A stretch of 56,295 bases of DNA, from IMG/VR virus record IMGVR_UViG_3300036832_000712, positions 1 through 56,295 of that record; one strand, written 5' to 3'. A model generated the notes under the pieces. The model searched no databases. It saw only the letters and a program-made list of their open reading frames with translations, and was not told where the DNA came from. The translations under genes were made by a program, and so were the position numbers. Of the stretch, positions 31,326 to 37,879 are shown piece after piece; the first letter of the stretch is position 1, and every line of letters begins with the position of its first letter. This stretch comes from a virus.

Positions 31326-31345
31326 CTGGCGCATGTGCGCCAGTT
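31324..31345 (-). terminator. Hairpin at the stop of the secreted-protein gene
   Basis: AACTGGCGCA (31324-31333) pairs with TGCGCCAGTT (31336-31345), with the TAA stop at 31344-31346 at its edge. On the minus strand GGCAAAATTATTTT follows, so termination is plausible. Confidence 0.55.
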
Positions 31346-31679
31346 AGCGGAACGCGCAATGCCATGAACGTCCGTTATCGGTCATAACCTTCCACCCATG
31401 GTGGCGGGTGCAGACGTCGGCTGTACGGGTGGCGACCGGCTTCGGGACAGGCTCCAGGACGGGCTGGGGAGGCTCTGGAGCGGCCTGCGCCAAAGGCGCA
31501 GGGTCAGGTACTCTCCAGGGCGCAAACGGCACCGGCGCCTCCGGCGCAGGCCGCAGGCGGTCGCCCTTGTGGGATGGAAGGTCCGGAGCCGGGTGTGGCG
31601 TTGCCGAAGGCAGCGCCAGCAGCGCCGCCACCGCGGCGCCGCTCATGAGGCCAGCCGGTAGCAGGGTGCGCAGGATCAT
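31344..31679 (-). CDS. Proline-rich exported or membrane-anchored protein
   Basis: 111 residues. MILRTLLPAGLMSGAAVAAL then LALPSA is a signal or anchor helix; a Pro/Ala-rich linker (30-85) leads to CTRHHGWKVMTDNGRSWHCA FR, with two cysteines that could form a disulfide. Similar short Pro-rich secreted proteins ending in a Cys/Trp motif occur in phages. Start overlaps the upstream stop (ATGA). Role at the envelope unknown. Confidence 0.6.
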   Translation of the reverse strand: MILRTLLPAGLMSGAAVAALLALPSATPHPAPDLPSHKGDRLRPAPEAPVPFAPWRVPDPAPLAQAAPEPPQPVLEPVPKPVATRTADVCTRHHGWKVMTDNGRSWHCAFR

Positions 31680-32254
31680 TTCGCTTCCCCGTCCCGGTGC
31701 AGCCAGCCGATGCGCGGTGCGCCGGTGTAGTTTTTCTCGAACACCAGCCAAACGAAGTCCTGCGTGCCGCCACTAGGTTTGTTGCCCTTAGCGATCCACG
31801 AGCCGGGCGGCATGGATGGCCGCGGGGTGAGCAGCCAGATACGAGACAACGGCATGTGCTGCAGCCAGTGCGCGGCGTTGAGCCGTCGCAAGAGGCAGAT
31901 CATCGCCACCTTCCTGGCACCGAGTCTCAGCGCGTGCTCGGCGAACTCCTGCACGAGATCAAACGGTGGATTGGTCACCACGTTGCCGACGATCAGTCGG
32001 CGTTGGGTCAGGAAGTCGCACTTATCGAAGGAGCTATACCGGGGTGCGCCGCGATTGACGATGTCGGCGCCGCTCACTGCGTAACCAGCGGTGCGCGCTT
32101 CCTTGAGGATGGTCCCCCAGCCGCAGGCGGGATCGTGGATGCTGTAGCCGGCGAATTTCTCGACCTCGAACAGGCGGCGCGAGACCCAGGCGGGCTCCAC
32201 ATAGTGCCCATTTTTCTCTTTGGCGAAGATGTGCGAGTCACGGGAGCGCTTCAT
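31676..32254 (-). CDS. SAM-dependent N6-type DNA methyltransferase
   Basis: 192 residues. DPACGWGTILKEA (SAM motif I), VTNPPFDLVQEFAEHAL (catalytic NPPF) and ICLLRRL (motif VI-VIII area) match adenine/N4-cytosine DNA methyltransferases without a large recognition domain. Could modify phage DNA against restriction; target unknown. ATG follows GTGAGGGACC. Confidence 0.75.
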   Translation of the reverse strand: MKRSRDSHIFAKEKNGHYVEPAWVSRRLFEVEKFAGYSIHDPACGWGTILKEARTAGYAVSGADIVNRGAPRYSSFDKCDFLTQRRLIVGNVVTNPPFDLVQEFAEHALRLGARKVAMICLLRRLNAAHWLQHMPLSRIWLLTPRPSMPPGSWIAKGNKPSGGTQDFVWLVFEKNYTGAPRIGWLHRDGEAK

Positions 32255-32477
32255 GGTCCCTCACTTCCGCCGCAAAGCGTGAGTGGGGTGAACGAAGCGG
32301 TGCACCAGGATGGGGGAAGGTGAGCGCGCCGGCCAATGACCGGATTTCCGGGGCGGGGGGGCTGGGGGAAGCCGGCTGACCTGTGCCGGCGCGCTCGTCG
32401 CTAGATATCAGCCTGTGCGCCTGCGCGCGCAAGGGTCTTCTGATTTTCATCCACAGGGGTATGCTGGGGTCGGGCAT
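32238..32477 (-). CDS. Possible small gene upstream of methyltransferase
   Basis: 79 residues, MPDPSIPLWMKIRRPLRAQA and a Pro/Arg-rich remainder. AGGAAG stands 6 bases before the ATG and the frame overlaps the methyltransferase start by 17 bases. Composition is not clearly protein-like; may be chance. The remainder of 32478-32583 contains no gene. Confidence 0.3.
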   Translation of the reverse strand: MPDPSIPLWMKIRRPLRAQAHRLISSDERAGTGQPASPSPPAPEIRSLAGALTFPHPGAPLRSPHSRFAAEVRDHEALP

Positions 32478-32583
32478 GGCGACTTCCTGTCAGGATTGCC
32501 GTGTCAAGTCGTGGCGGACTCAGACGCTGGCGCGACCTGAGTCCGTCGCGCATCCATCCTTTTCTCCCTCCCTTAGGAAAAAG

Positions 32584-32603
32584 CGCGGCCCTTGCGAGCC
32601 GCG
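32584..32603 (-). terminator. Intrinsic terminator after CTERM gene 2
   Basis: CGCGGC (32584-32589) pairs with GCCGCG (32598-32603); on the minus strand a CTTTTTCC tract follows. It lies 15 bases beyond the stop at 32618. Confidence 0.7.
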
Positions 32604-32617
32604 AGTCAGGGGAGGAT

Positions 32618-33256
32618 TTAGGCTAGAGCTTTGCGGCGGCGCGTGAGCCAGCCCATGAGGCCCAGTCCGCCGAACATCAGCGGCAGCGATGCCGGCAGCG
32701 GCGTGGCCACCAGCGGTCCGGCCACGTCGATGCGGTAGTGCTCGTAGTCGGTGATCTCGCCAGTGGCATCGACCAGCGTCAAGAGGTTCATGGTCTCGCC
32801 GTTGATAGCGGTGAGGGTGAAGCCTGATTGCGCGTTGGCGGTGATCTGACCGAGGTCGATGTTGAAAGTGCCATCGGTGGCCTGCACGATGGCGTGCACG
32901 TCGCCACTTCCCTTCAAGCTGAACACCTGCGTCGAGGTGGTCAGCACCTGGGTGTCGGAGGTGTTGGAAAACACCTCGATCTGAAGATCAGATGTGTTGG
33001 AGATTTTTATGTCGTTGCCATTGGCGGCGCCGGCGAACAGTGAATTGCCGGAGAGGTCACTGAAGTTCACCACGCCAGTGTGCTGGCCATTGAACTGGCC
33101 GATAGCGAGGCTGCCGGCGAAGCTCTCGAAGGTGACATTGTCGCCGGTGCCCGAGAGCATGGGGCTCATGACGACGTCGGCATGCGCTGTTACGAGCGCC
33201 ACCGGCGCGAGCGCAAAAGCGCAGGCGAGCGTGAGCGCGAGCAGGGTCTTACGCAT
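32618..33256 (-). CDS. Second secreted protein with PEP/VPLPA-CTERM-like tail
   Basis: 212 residues. Signal peptide MRKTLLALTLACAFALAPVA with AHA cleavage area, then a beta-rich ectodomain (VTFESFAGSLAIGQFNGQHT, SDTQVLTTSTQVFSL), and the tail TPLPASLPLMFGGLGLMGWL then TRRRK. The tail nearly repeats that of 28418-28993, although the ectodomains differ. Leader GGGAACC before ATG is preceded by eight TTGG units and a dispersed palindrome at 33314. Host exosortase would be needed to process it. Confidence 0.8.
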   Translation of the reverse strand: MRKTLLALTLACAFALAPVALVTAHADVVMSPMLSGTGDNVTFESFAGSLAIGQFNGQHTGVVNFSDLSGNSLFAGAANGNDIKISNTSDLQIEVFSNTSDTQVLTTSTQVFSLKGSGDVHAIVQATDGTFNIDLGQITANAQSGFTLTAINGETMNLLTLVDATGEITDYEHYRIDVAGPLVATPLPASLPLMFGGLGLMGWLTRRRKALA

Positions 33257-33269
33257 ATGCTTGGTTCCC

Positions 33270-33301
33270 TTGGTTGGTTGGTTGGTTGGTTGGTTGGTTG
33301 G
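33270..33301. repeat. (TTGG)8 tetranucleotide microsatellite
   Basis: Eight exact TTGG units in the untranslated leader of CTERM gene 2, between the palindrome at 33314 and the ribosome-binding site. Prone to slippage, so length may vary between phage particles. Confidence 0.9.
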
Positions 33302-33313
33302 TCGTTGATCAAG

Positions 33314-33332
33314 GTGTTACATGATGTAACAC
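33314..33332. promoter_or_regulatory. Dispersed palindrome GTGTTACA-TGA-TGTAACAC
   Basis: Perfect half-sites, between CTERM gene 2 and the stop of the Pro/Gly-rich gene at 33341. It is the first copy after a 6.5-kb gap spanning the accessory block. Confidence 0.85.
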
Positions 33333-33340
33333 CTGCCTGC

Positions 33341-33892
33341 TTACGTCTTGGGCCCACCCTCCGGCGGCGGCACGGCGATCGGATGCTCGGGATGGGGTGC
33401 CTGTGTCGGTACGTCCACCAGGAACCAGACGCCGCCGATGCCGGGGATGTAGACGAAGACCAGCTGCTTGACGCCGCCGGGACCGGAGACGCCCGGGATG
33501 TAGATCGGATGCGACGGCGTCAGGCCATTTCCCGGCTCCGGAGGCTGCTCGCCGGGAGGGATAGGAATCACGATGGGGTGGGTCGGCCGCGGATCAGTCG
33601 GTCCCCAGATGCCGGGCGGCTGGCCGGGACCAGGACTTCCCCCGGGCGCGATCGGCGGCATCACCCACGGGGGCAGCGAACCAGGGCCGCCCCAGATGCC
33701 CGGAGGCTGGCCTGCGGGTGGAGAGCCTCCTGGCGCGATCGGGTGGGCCGGATGTCCGGGACTCGGCCAAATGCCGGGCGGCGGACCACCCGGAGCGATC
33801 GGGTGCGCGGGCCAGCCGGGCACGCCGAAGCCGGGATCGACCGGGCCAGATGATCCGACCGGCAGGATGTAGGCTAGAAAACCGCTGCTCAT
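33341..33892 (-). CDS. Pro/Gly-rich repeat protein
   Basis: 183 residues. MSSGFLAYILPVGSSGPVDP then repeated PAHPIAPGGPPPGIWP-type units, ending with a beta segment KQLVFVYIPGIGGVWFLVDV. The PIAPGG..GIWG repeat occurs in small phage proteins. GGAGGACTCGAAA precedes the ATG. Function unknown; possibly a flexible adaptor. Confidence 0.6.
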   Translation of the reverse strand: MSSGFLAYILPVGSSGPVDPGFGVPGWPAHPIAPGGPPPGIWPSPGHPAHPIAPGGSPPAGQPPGIWGGPGSLPPWVMPPIAPGGSPGPGQPPGIWGPTDPRPTHPIVIPIPPGEQPPEPGNGLTPSHPIYIPGVSGPGGVKQLVFVYIPGIGGVWFLVDVPTQAPHPEHPIAVPPPEGGPKT

Positions 33893-33926
33893 TTTCGAGT
33901 CCTCCATGTGTTTGTGTGTGTATTTT

Positions 33927-34034
33927 TCAAGGAATAATTCCGACACCGGACCAGCGGTGCAGGATCGCCACCGCCAGCATGATTAGCACGAACGTGCCGA
34001 TTACGAAAACCCATAGTGGCACATGATTGCGCAT
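33927..34034 (-). CDS. 35-residue membrane peptide
   Basis: MRNHVPLWVFVIGTFVLIML then AVAILHRWSGVGIIP: a single hydrophobic helix with a short charged N-terminus. No strong ribosome-binding site; translation may be coupled to the upstream gene ending at 34042. Confidence 0.45.
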   Translation of the reverse strand: MRNHVPLWVFVIGTFVLIMLAVAILHRWSGVGIIP

Positions 34035-34041
34035 CTGACGA

Positions 34042-34302
34042 TCATGTTTCGTGATTCGTTAACGAAGCGGGAAATACGAAGCGGGCACGAATAGCAGCAG
34101 CGAGGTCGATGTCGCGCTCGGCAGCAAAGCGATCGGCCTGGATCACCAGATCAGCAAGAATTTCGCGCAGCGTGTCGAGGCCTTCCACGCGCTCCAGGCC
34201 AAGCAGGTGCATGAAGTCGGCGCGCGTGGGATCGTGTGGGACATCACGACTCAGCATGCTGGCTAATCTCAGTTCCGCGAAGGTTAGAGGTTTATCGTTC
34301 AT
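34042..34302 (-). CDS. Hypothetical helical protein, MazG-like C-terminus
   Basis: 86 residues. The segment EILADLVIQADRFAAERDID then LAAAIRARF resembles the last helices of MazG-like pyrophosphohydrolases, but the usual ExxE catalytic pair is not seen. Overlaps its upstream neighbour by 11 bases. Assignment tentative. Confidence 0.5.
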   Translation of the reverse strand: MNDKPLTFAELRLASMLSRDVPHDPTRADFMHLLGLERVEGLDTLREILADLVIQADRFAAERDIDLAAAIRARFVFPASLTNHET

Positions 34303-34516
34303 GCTGTTGCTCTAATTCCTGGACGCGAGTCCTGAGGATATCCAAGGTGATTCTGACGTAGCCGAGTATCTTGCGGGTAGCGTTCAGACTGGCCTCGGCG
34401 GCTGCCATAGCTTCCATGTCGGCGCGCTCGCGCTGAGTCAGTGTACGAAGGATATCGTTCAAACCAGCGAGTTCCTCGCGGGCTGCTCTGAGCGGGTTGA
34501 AGGTGTTGGCATTCAT
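34292..34516 (-). CDS. Coiled-coil hypothetical protein
   Basis: 74 residues, nearly all helical: AAREELAGLNDILRTLTQRE, RADMEAMAAAEASLN, LDILRTRVQELEQQHER. GAGG is 13 bases before ATG. Palindrome at 34557 lies 41 bases upstream. Unknown. Confidence 0.55.
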   Translation of the reverse strand: MNANTFNPLRAAREELAGLNDILRTLTQRERADMEAMAAAEASLNATRKILGYVRITLDILRTRVQELEQQHER

Positions 34517-34556
34517 TTTGTGCTCGCATCCTCGATGCTCGTCTATGTACTTTTTG

Positions 34557-34575
34557 GTGTTACATCATGTAACAC
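34557..34575. promoter_or_regulatory. Dispersed palindrome GTGTTACA-TCA-TGTAACAC
   Basis: Perfect half-sites, between the coiled-coil gene and the stop of the gene at 34584. Confidence 0.85.
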
Positions 34576-34583
34576 TTTTTAGG

Positions 34584-35198
34584 TTACTTTTTCGCTCTTT
34601 CAAGCACGTTGATGTTTTCCTGGGCACGACTTAGCGCAATGGCGTGAACAGTTTCCATTGCGATGGCGGATTGAAGCTGGTGGTTAAGTTCCCAGGCTTC
34701 GCCGGGGTCGCCGGTCAATGTGAGCATGTGAGTTAGTTTTCGTATGCGGGCTGCCTCGAATGCCTGGTGCTCCTTGTACCTGCCAACGTCTATATGCAGC
34801 TGGTTCAGTCTTTCTTCGTGTGATGAAGGTGCGGATGGCATGCTGTCGTACAGCCACGCCTCTAGCTGCTTGCGTACGCGGGTCGTGCTTGTGCTGATCT
34901 GCTTGGGCACAGGCATTATTTTTTCGAGCGTCTTGAGATCAGGCGCCAGCATTATTTTTTTGAGTGTTTGATGGAAGAACGTTGCAGGGTCCCACTGACG
35001 GGCTTTTTCCTGCAGGATTGCAAGCACTGTATTCCATTCGTGTGCACCCCTAGTTTTTCGCGCAGGCGCGGATTGCACGTTGCCTTCCTGGGCGGCGCTG
35101 AGCGCGCGCCAAGTGCACTGGTACACCGCTTTTTGGAGTGTCCAGTCATTGCAGCCGTGGTGCGCGGCGAAAAAATCAGTTAGAGAGATATCAGCCAT
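34584..35198 (-). CDS. Hypothetical early protein
   Basis: 204 residues. MADISLTDFFAAHHGCNDWT LQKAVYQCTWRALSAAQEGN is Cys/aromatic-rich; the rest is charged helices. First gene downstream of the four-module control region, so possibly a replication initiator or regulator, but no motif supports this. The CxxxxxxQxxxxC and HH spacing is not a known zinc finger. Confidence 0.55.
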   Translation of the reverse strand: MADISLTDFFAAHHGCNDWTLQKAVYQCTWRALSAAQEGNVQSAPARKTRGAHEWNTVLAILQEKARQWDPATFFHQTLKKIMLAPDLKTLEKIMPVPKQISTSTTRVRKQLEAWLYDSMPSAPSSHEERLNQLHIDVGRYKEHQAFEAARIRKLTHMLTLTGDPGEAWELNHQLQSAIAMETVHAIALSRAQENINVLERAKK

Positions 35199-35238
35199 GA
35201 TCTGAGGGTCCTTGGCATAGCAGATTGTGGTCAGCAGG

Positions 35239-35270
35239 GCCGCGCGTTTTCGTGATGGCTAACGCGCGGC
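35239..35270. other. Perfect 10-bp inverted repeat upstream of 34584-35198
   Basis: GCCGCGCGTT (35239-35248) and AACGCGCGGC (35261-35270) with 12-base loop, extendable by CAG/CTG. No T-run on either strand; may be a leader structure or protein-binding site. Confidence 0.5.
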
Positions 35271-35320
35271 TCTGCGCATAATCAGCTAACTACAATCCGC
35301 AGTCAATCCCCTCGAACAAA

Positions 35321-35346
35321 ACAAACAAACAAACAAACAAACAAAC
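35321..35346. repeat. (ACAA)6.5 microsatellite
   Basis: Six and a half exact ACAA units in the control region, near the inverted modules. TCGAACAAAACAA here also occurs at the promoter near 36970. Confidence 0.85.
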
Positions 35347-35409
35347 TCGCGAAAGCCACATACAGTGTGCCAGAACTGCTAAGTGGCTCAAATTACAACA
35401 CTTTTTCGC

Positions 35410-35557
35410 GGTGCCGTAATAAGTAGCTAATACCATTAGGATTTTAGCCCGGTGCACTTTGTGCAGATTTTTCTTTTTTGGTGCCGTTGTAAGTCATTGG
35501 CGGATATCAGCTATTCCATCGGTGCCAGATGTGCACTCAAAAAGTATACCCCCCTAG
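35410..35557 (+). repeat. Left arm of four-module inverted repeat (modules 1 and 2)
   Basis: Two direct 56-bp modules, 35410-35465 and 35480-35535, of the form GGTGCCGT-N2-YAAGY-N26-GGTGC-N3-WTGTGCA, separated by a 14-base T-rich linker and followed by ATACCCCCCTAG. Matched in reverse orientation by the right arm. Candidate replication-origin iterons or master operator. Confidence 0.85.
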
Positions 35558-35677
35558 AAATCTAGGTGTTACTATTTTGTTCTCATTATTCTCTATACTA
35601 TACTATACCTTGTTTTCTGAATAGTTATATATATGAGATGTTGCGGCACCGCGCACCGGACCCATGGTATACAAAAA
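35558..35677. other. AT-rich core between inverted module arrays
   Basis: 120 bp containing TACTATACTATACC, TTATATATATGAG and a half-site GGTGTTAC (35564), plus an inner GGCACCGCGCACC. Low melting stability and central position fit a DNA unwinding element. No gene. Confidence 0.6.
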
Positions 35678-35826
35678 CTAGGGGGGGTATTGTTTTCCAG
35701 TGCACATCTAGCACCTGTGGAATAGCTTATATATTCCAATAACTTAGCACGGCACCAAAAATAAAAAAACTGCACAAAATGCACCAAGCCGAGACTTTAG
35801 TAATATCAATAGCTTGGTACGGCACC
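35678..35826 (-). repeat. Right arm of four-module inverted repeat (modules 3 and 4)
   Basis: Mirror of the left arm: modules at 35701-35756 and 35771-35826 read on the minus strand, with identical 70-base periodicity and T-rich linkers; begins CTAGGGGGGGTAT. The spacer sequences have diverged while spacing has not. Confidence 0.85.
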
Positions 35827-35879
35827 AGCCTAAAACAGCCTCACACACAGAAACATGGTATGCGAGATCACACCAAAAT

Positions 35880-35910
35880 ATTATAAATTCGCTGAGACAT
35901 AAAATATAAA
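35880..35910 (-). promoter_or_regulatory. Candidate promoter into the module region
   Basis: Minus strand -10 TATAAT (35885-35880), poor -35 (TTTATA, 19-base spacer), immediately downstream of the palindrome at 35912. A transcript would cross the whole module region before the gene at 35198. Confidence 0.35.
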
Positions 35911-35911
35911 G

Positions 35912-35930
35912 GTGTTACATCATGTAACAC
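35912..35930. promoter_or_regulatory. Dispersed palindrome GTGTTACA-TCA-TGTAACAC
   Basis: Perfect half-sites in the 1.1-kb non-coding region, 27 bases upstream of a TATAAT on the minus strand. Confidence 0.85.
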
Positions 35931-36191
35931 GTTTTATAGCTTGGTGGATTTCGCGGCTGAGCCGTAAAAAATCCGTGTGTAACCTGTGACATATAACATA
36001 AGTTACATGCGCGCCGCGCGCGCATAGCGGTATGGTAATGCCGCGAGCACATTGTTCATGCAATGCAGACGTGCGTAGGTCGCAGCGTACAAGCGCTGTA
36101 CAGCGCCGTGAGCTCGGAGCGCCACCACCCTAGCGGCCGATCCATGAACGCGCGCCAGCAAGCTCCCTAGTGCGTCCTAGAGGCAAATAAA
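35931..36191. other. Gene-free segment of control region
   Basis: No plausible gene. Contains a 14-bp palindrome GCGCTGTACAGCGC (36093-36106), a GCGGTAT/ATGCCGC hairpin (36027-36044) and GC-rich GCGCGCC blocks. Consistent with non-coding origin or regulatory DNA. Confidence 0.5.
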
Positions 36192-36219
36192 AAAGCCCGT
36201 GCCTTGCGGCACGGGCTTT
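36192..36219 (-). terminator. Intrinsic terminator 1 for gene 36292-36909
   Basis: AAAGCCCGTGCC (36192-36203) pairs with GGCACGGGCTTT (36208-36219), tetraloop between; on the minus strand a TTTTTTATTT tract follows. Confidence 0.85.
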
Positions 36220-36246
36220 GGATAGTTGGATAGCAGGCAACAAAAA

Positions 36247-36270
36247 GGGGCGCGCCGATCGGCGCGCCCC
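36247..36270 (-). terminator. Intrinsic terminator 2 for gene 36292-36909
   Basis: Perfect 24-bp palindrome, GGGGCGCGCC-GATC-GGCGCGCCCC, followed on the minus strand by CTTTTTG. Lies between the stop at 36292 and terminator 1, giving a double stop. Confidence 0.8.
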
Positions 36271-36291
36271 TGGTAGTGTCGTGCGAGTTAG

Positions 36292-36909
36292 TTAGCGTGG
36301 CGCAGCGGCAAGCCAATCGCGCCACGCGGAGCCGCGATCGCCCACAAGCTTCGCTGCATACTTCTTCTGCATTGCGCTCATGGTCGAAACGAGTCGATTG
36401 AATGCGTCGAATACGTCAACGTCATCCTTGGGATTCACGATTTCATCGGCTTTGATAAGCCGTTGTTCGTGATTCTTGCGCTCCGCCTCTGCAGCCGCGC
36501 GTGCTACTTCAGCGTCTTGGTTTTCCGGCTTTGTGATTCCCGCCAATCGCTTGGCGCGCGATACTAGCGTACGCACCGCGCCCATAACACGCTCTTGCTC
36601 GAATGTGCGGTTATCGTCCGAATTGTTTTTCGGATTCATATGATTATACTTTTTCAGGCCGATTACGCGACGAGCTTCGACACGGTCATAGCCCATCTTT
36701 CGGACGTAATAGCCCTCTGTGAGAGCTTGCACCATATCGCCGATTGCCTTGTCATTAGCCTTGAACGTGACAAAGGCCTCTGTGAGCATGCCATCTTGGC
36801 CAGCGTAGTTCTTGCCGGCCTCGAACGCGATCTCACAAGCTTGTGCGACAGTCATCGGCGCAGGCGTCGTGCTCGCGAGCAAAGAAGACTTAACGTTAGA
36901 CTTGGCCAT
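36292..36909 (-). CDS. Monocistronic early protein of unknown function
   Basis: 205 residues. MAKSNVKSSLLASTTPAPMT, FEAGKNYAGQDGMLTEAFVTF, GYYVRKMGYDRVEARRVIGL and a basic RTFEQERVMGAVRTLVSRAK; the C-terminal third is helical with DAFNRLVSTMSAMQKKYAAK. No family recognised. Own promoter with 17-base spacer, adjacent palindrome, and double terminator isolate it as a one-gene transcription unit next to the control region: the arrangement of an immediate-early regulator, which is inference only. Helical basic regions could bind DNA. Confidence 0.6.
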   Translation of the reverse strand: MAKSNVKSSLLASTTPAPMTVAQACEIAFEAGKNYAGQDGMLTEAFVTFKANDKAIGDMVQALTEGYYVRKMGYDRVEARRVIGLKKYNHMNPKNNSDDNRTFEQERVMGAVRTLVSRAKRLAGITKPENQDAEVARAAAEAERKNHEQRLIKADEIVNPKDDVDVFDAFNRLVSTMSAMQKKYAAKLVGDRGSAWRDWLAAAPR

Positions 36910-36980
36910 AGTGTGTGTACCCTTCAGTAAATGCCCGGTATGGGCGTTGCGGCCGATGCACAATGCATCGAACAAAACAA

Positions 36981-37009
36981 GTTATAGCATAATACATAAC
37001 ATAAGTCAA
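36981..37009 (-). promoter_or_regulatory. Sigma70-like promoter for gene 36292-36909
   Basis: Minus strand TTGACT (37009-37004), 17-base spacer, TATAAC (36986-36981). The dispersed palindrome lies 6 bases upstream of the -35, the position of an activator or a steric repressor. Confidence 0.75.
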
Positions 37010-37015
37010 ATCGAC

Positions 37016-37034
37016 GTGTTACATGATGTAACAC
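37016..37034. promoter_or_regulatory. Dispersed palindrome GTGTTACA-TGA-TGTAACAC, rightmost copy
   Basis: Perfect half-sites directly upstream of the -35 of the 36981-37009 promoter. It is the last copy; none is found in the virion operon. Confidence 0.85.
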
Positions 37035-37126
37035 GTTGCGCGCCCTGGAAAGAATTACTTGCACCTCCCCCCGGCCGGTAGAAGGGGGTAGACGCGAGTG
37101 AGGCCGCATGTTTGCCCATCCCCCAC

Positions 37127-37215
37127 ATAATTTTCCTGAAAATCCAACAAATCAAATTATATACTAAAATTTTTTATGTAAAATTTCTCCGTCTAAAAAA
37201 TTTTAAACCAATATC
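37127..37215 (+). promoter_or_regulatory. AT-rich divergent region, possible late promoter
   Basis: About 90 bases of A/T-rich sequence (CATAATTTTCC, ATTATATACT, ATTTTTTATG) just before the terminase small subunit. A TATACT -10-like element has no good -35. Likely regulated by a phage factor; no strong signal identified. Confidence 0.35.
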
Positions 37216-37248
37216 CCCACACGCACAACTCGTGTTAAAAGAGCACAC

Positions 37249-37701
37249 ATGAGCACGATCCCGACCCAATACATGGACCTCACCGCGGACCCCGCTTCCT
37301 TGGGCTGGCCCCCGAGCCTGCCCCTGGAGCTCTGTCTGCGCGCGCAACCCGTCAAAGAGATTTGCGCGGCCTATGGCATCGACCAATTCGAGTACGAGCG
37401 CCTGCGCGCCGATCCCGGCTTCCGCCGGGCCGTGCGCGAAGCGCACGAGACGCTCAAGGAGGATGGCGCCGCATTCAAGCTCAAGGCCCGTGCCCAGAGC
37501 GAAGAGTTGCTTAAAACTTCGTGGGCGCTAATCCATAAACCACTTGACCAAGTGAGCGCATCTGTGAAGGCGCAGCTGATCATGTTCACGGTCCGCTGTG
37601 CCGGGCTTGACGCCAGCGTGGAGCAGAAGGCTAGAGCACAAGCCACTGCCTCCGCGGCCGCGCTCACCGCGCTCACCATCAATCTCCATCTCGGAGATTA
37701 G
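37249..37701 (+). CDS. terS: Terminase small subunit
   Basis: 150 residues. VKEICAAYGIDQFEYERLRA DPGFRRAVREAHETLKEDGA then AAFKLKARAQSEELLKTSWALI and KAQLIMFTVRCAGLD match a small-terminase family of T7/N4-like podophages: N-terminal HTH plus long helices and a short C-terminal beta tail (ALTINLHLGD). It selects DNA for packaging together with the large subunit at 40609-42156, an unusually distant separation because six small genes and a fibre intervene. Confidence 0.75.
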   Translation: MSTIPTQYMDLTADPASLGWPPSLPLELCLRAQPVKEICAAYGIDQFEYERLRADPGFRRAVREAHETLKEDGAAFKLKARAQSEELLKTSWALIHKPLDQVSASVKAQLIMFTVRCAGLDASVEQKARAQATASAAALTALTINLHLGD

Positions 37702-37711
37702 GAAAGTGATC

Positions 37712-37879
37712 ATGCAGACCGCAAGGTCCGCGATCGACGCGCTCAAGAGCGCCCCCATGGTGCTGGCTCTGCTCCTGTTCAATATAGCGTTCATCGCCAT
37801 GCTGGCGTACATTACGGCGAGCGAGCGCACGCAATGGGCCAAGGTCGTCGAGCTGCTGGCCCAGGCCTGCAGGCCCTAG
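37712..37879 (+). CDS. Small membrane protein, holin-like candidate
   Basis: 55 residues. MQTARSAIDALKSAPMVLAL then LLFNIAFIAMLAYITASERT: one hydrophobic helix (about 16-36) and a charged C-terminal part. Small one-helix proteins with this shape occur beside terminase in podophages and are often candidate holins or spanin companions. No endolysin seen nearby. Confidence 0.6.
   Translation: MQTARSAIDALKSAPMVLALLLFNIAFIAMLAYITASERTQWAKVVELLAQACRP

Noticed and set aside
32383-32646. Plus-strand ORF before the CTERM gene terminator
   Set aside because: It covers a minus-strand terminator, has no ribosome-binding site, and its translation looks random.
34042-34302. Functional MazG pyrophosphohydrolase
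   Set aside because: Only the last helices resemble MazG. The catalytic glutamate motif is missing.
35593-35787. 64-codon minus-strand ORF in the control region
   Set aside because: It runs through the modules, has a low-quality, aromatic-rich translation and no ribosome-binding site.
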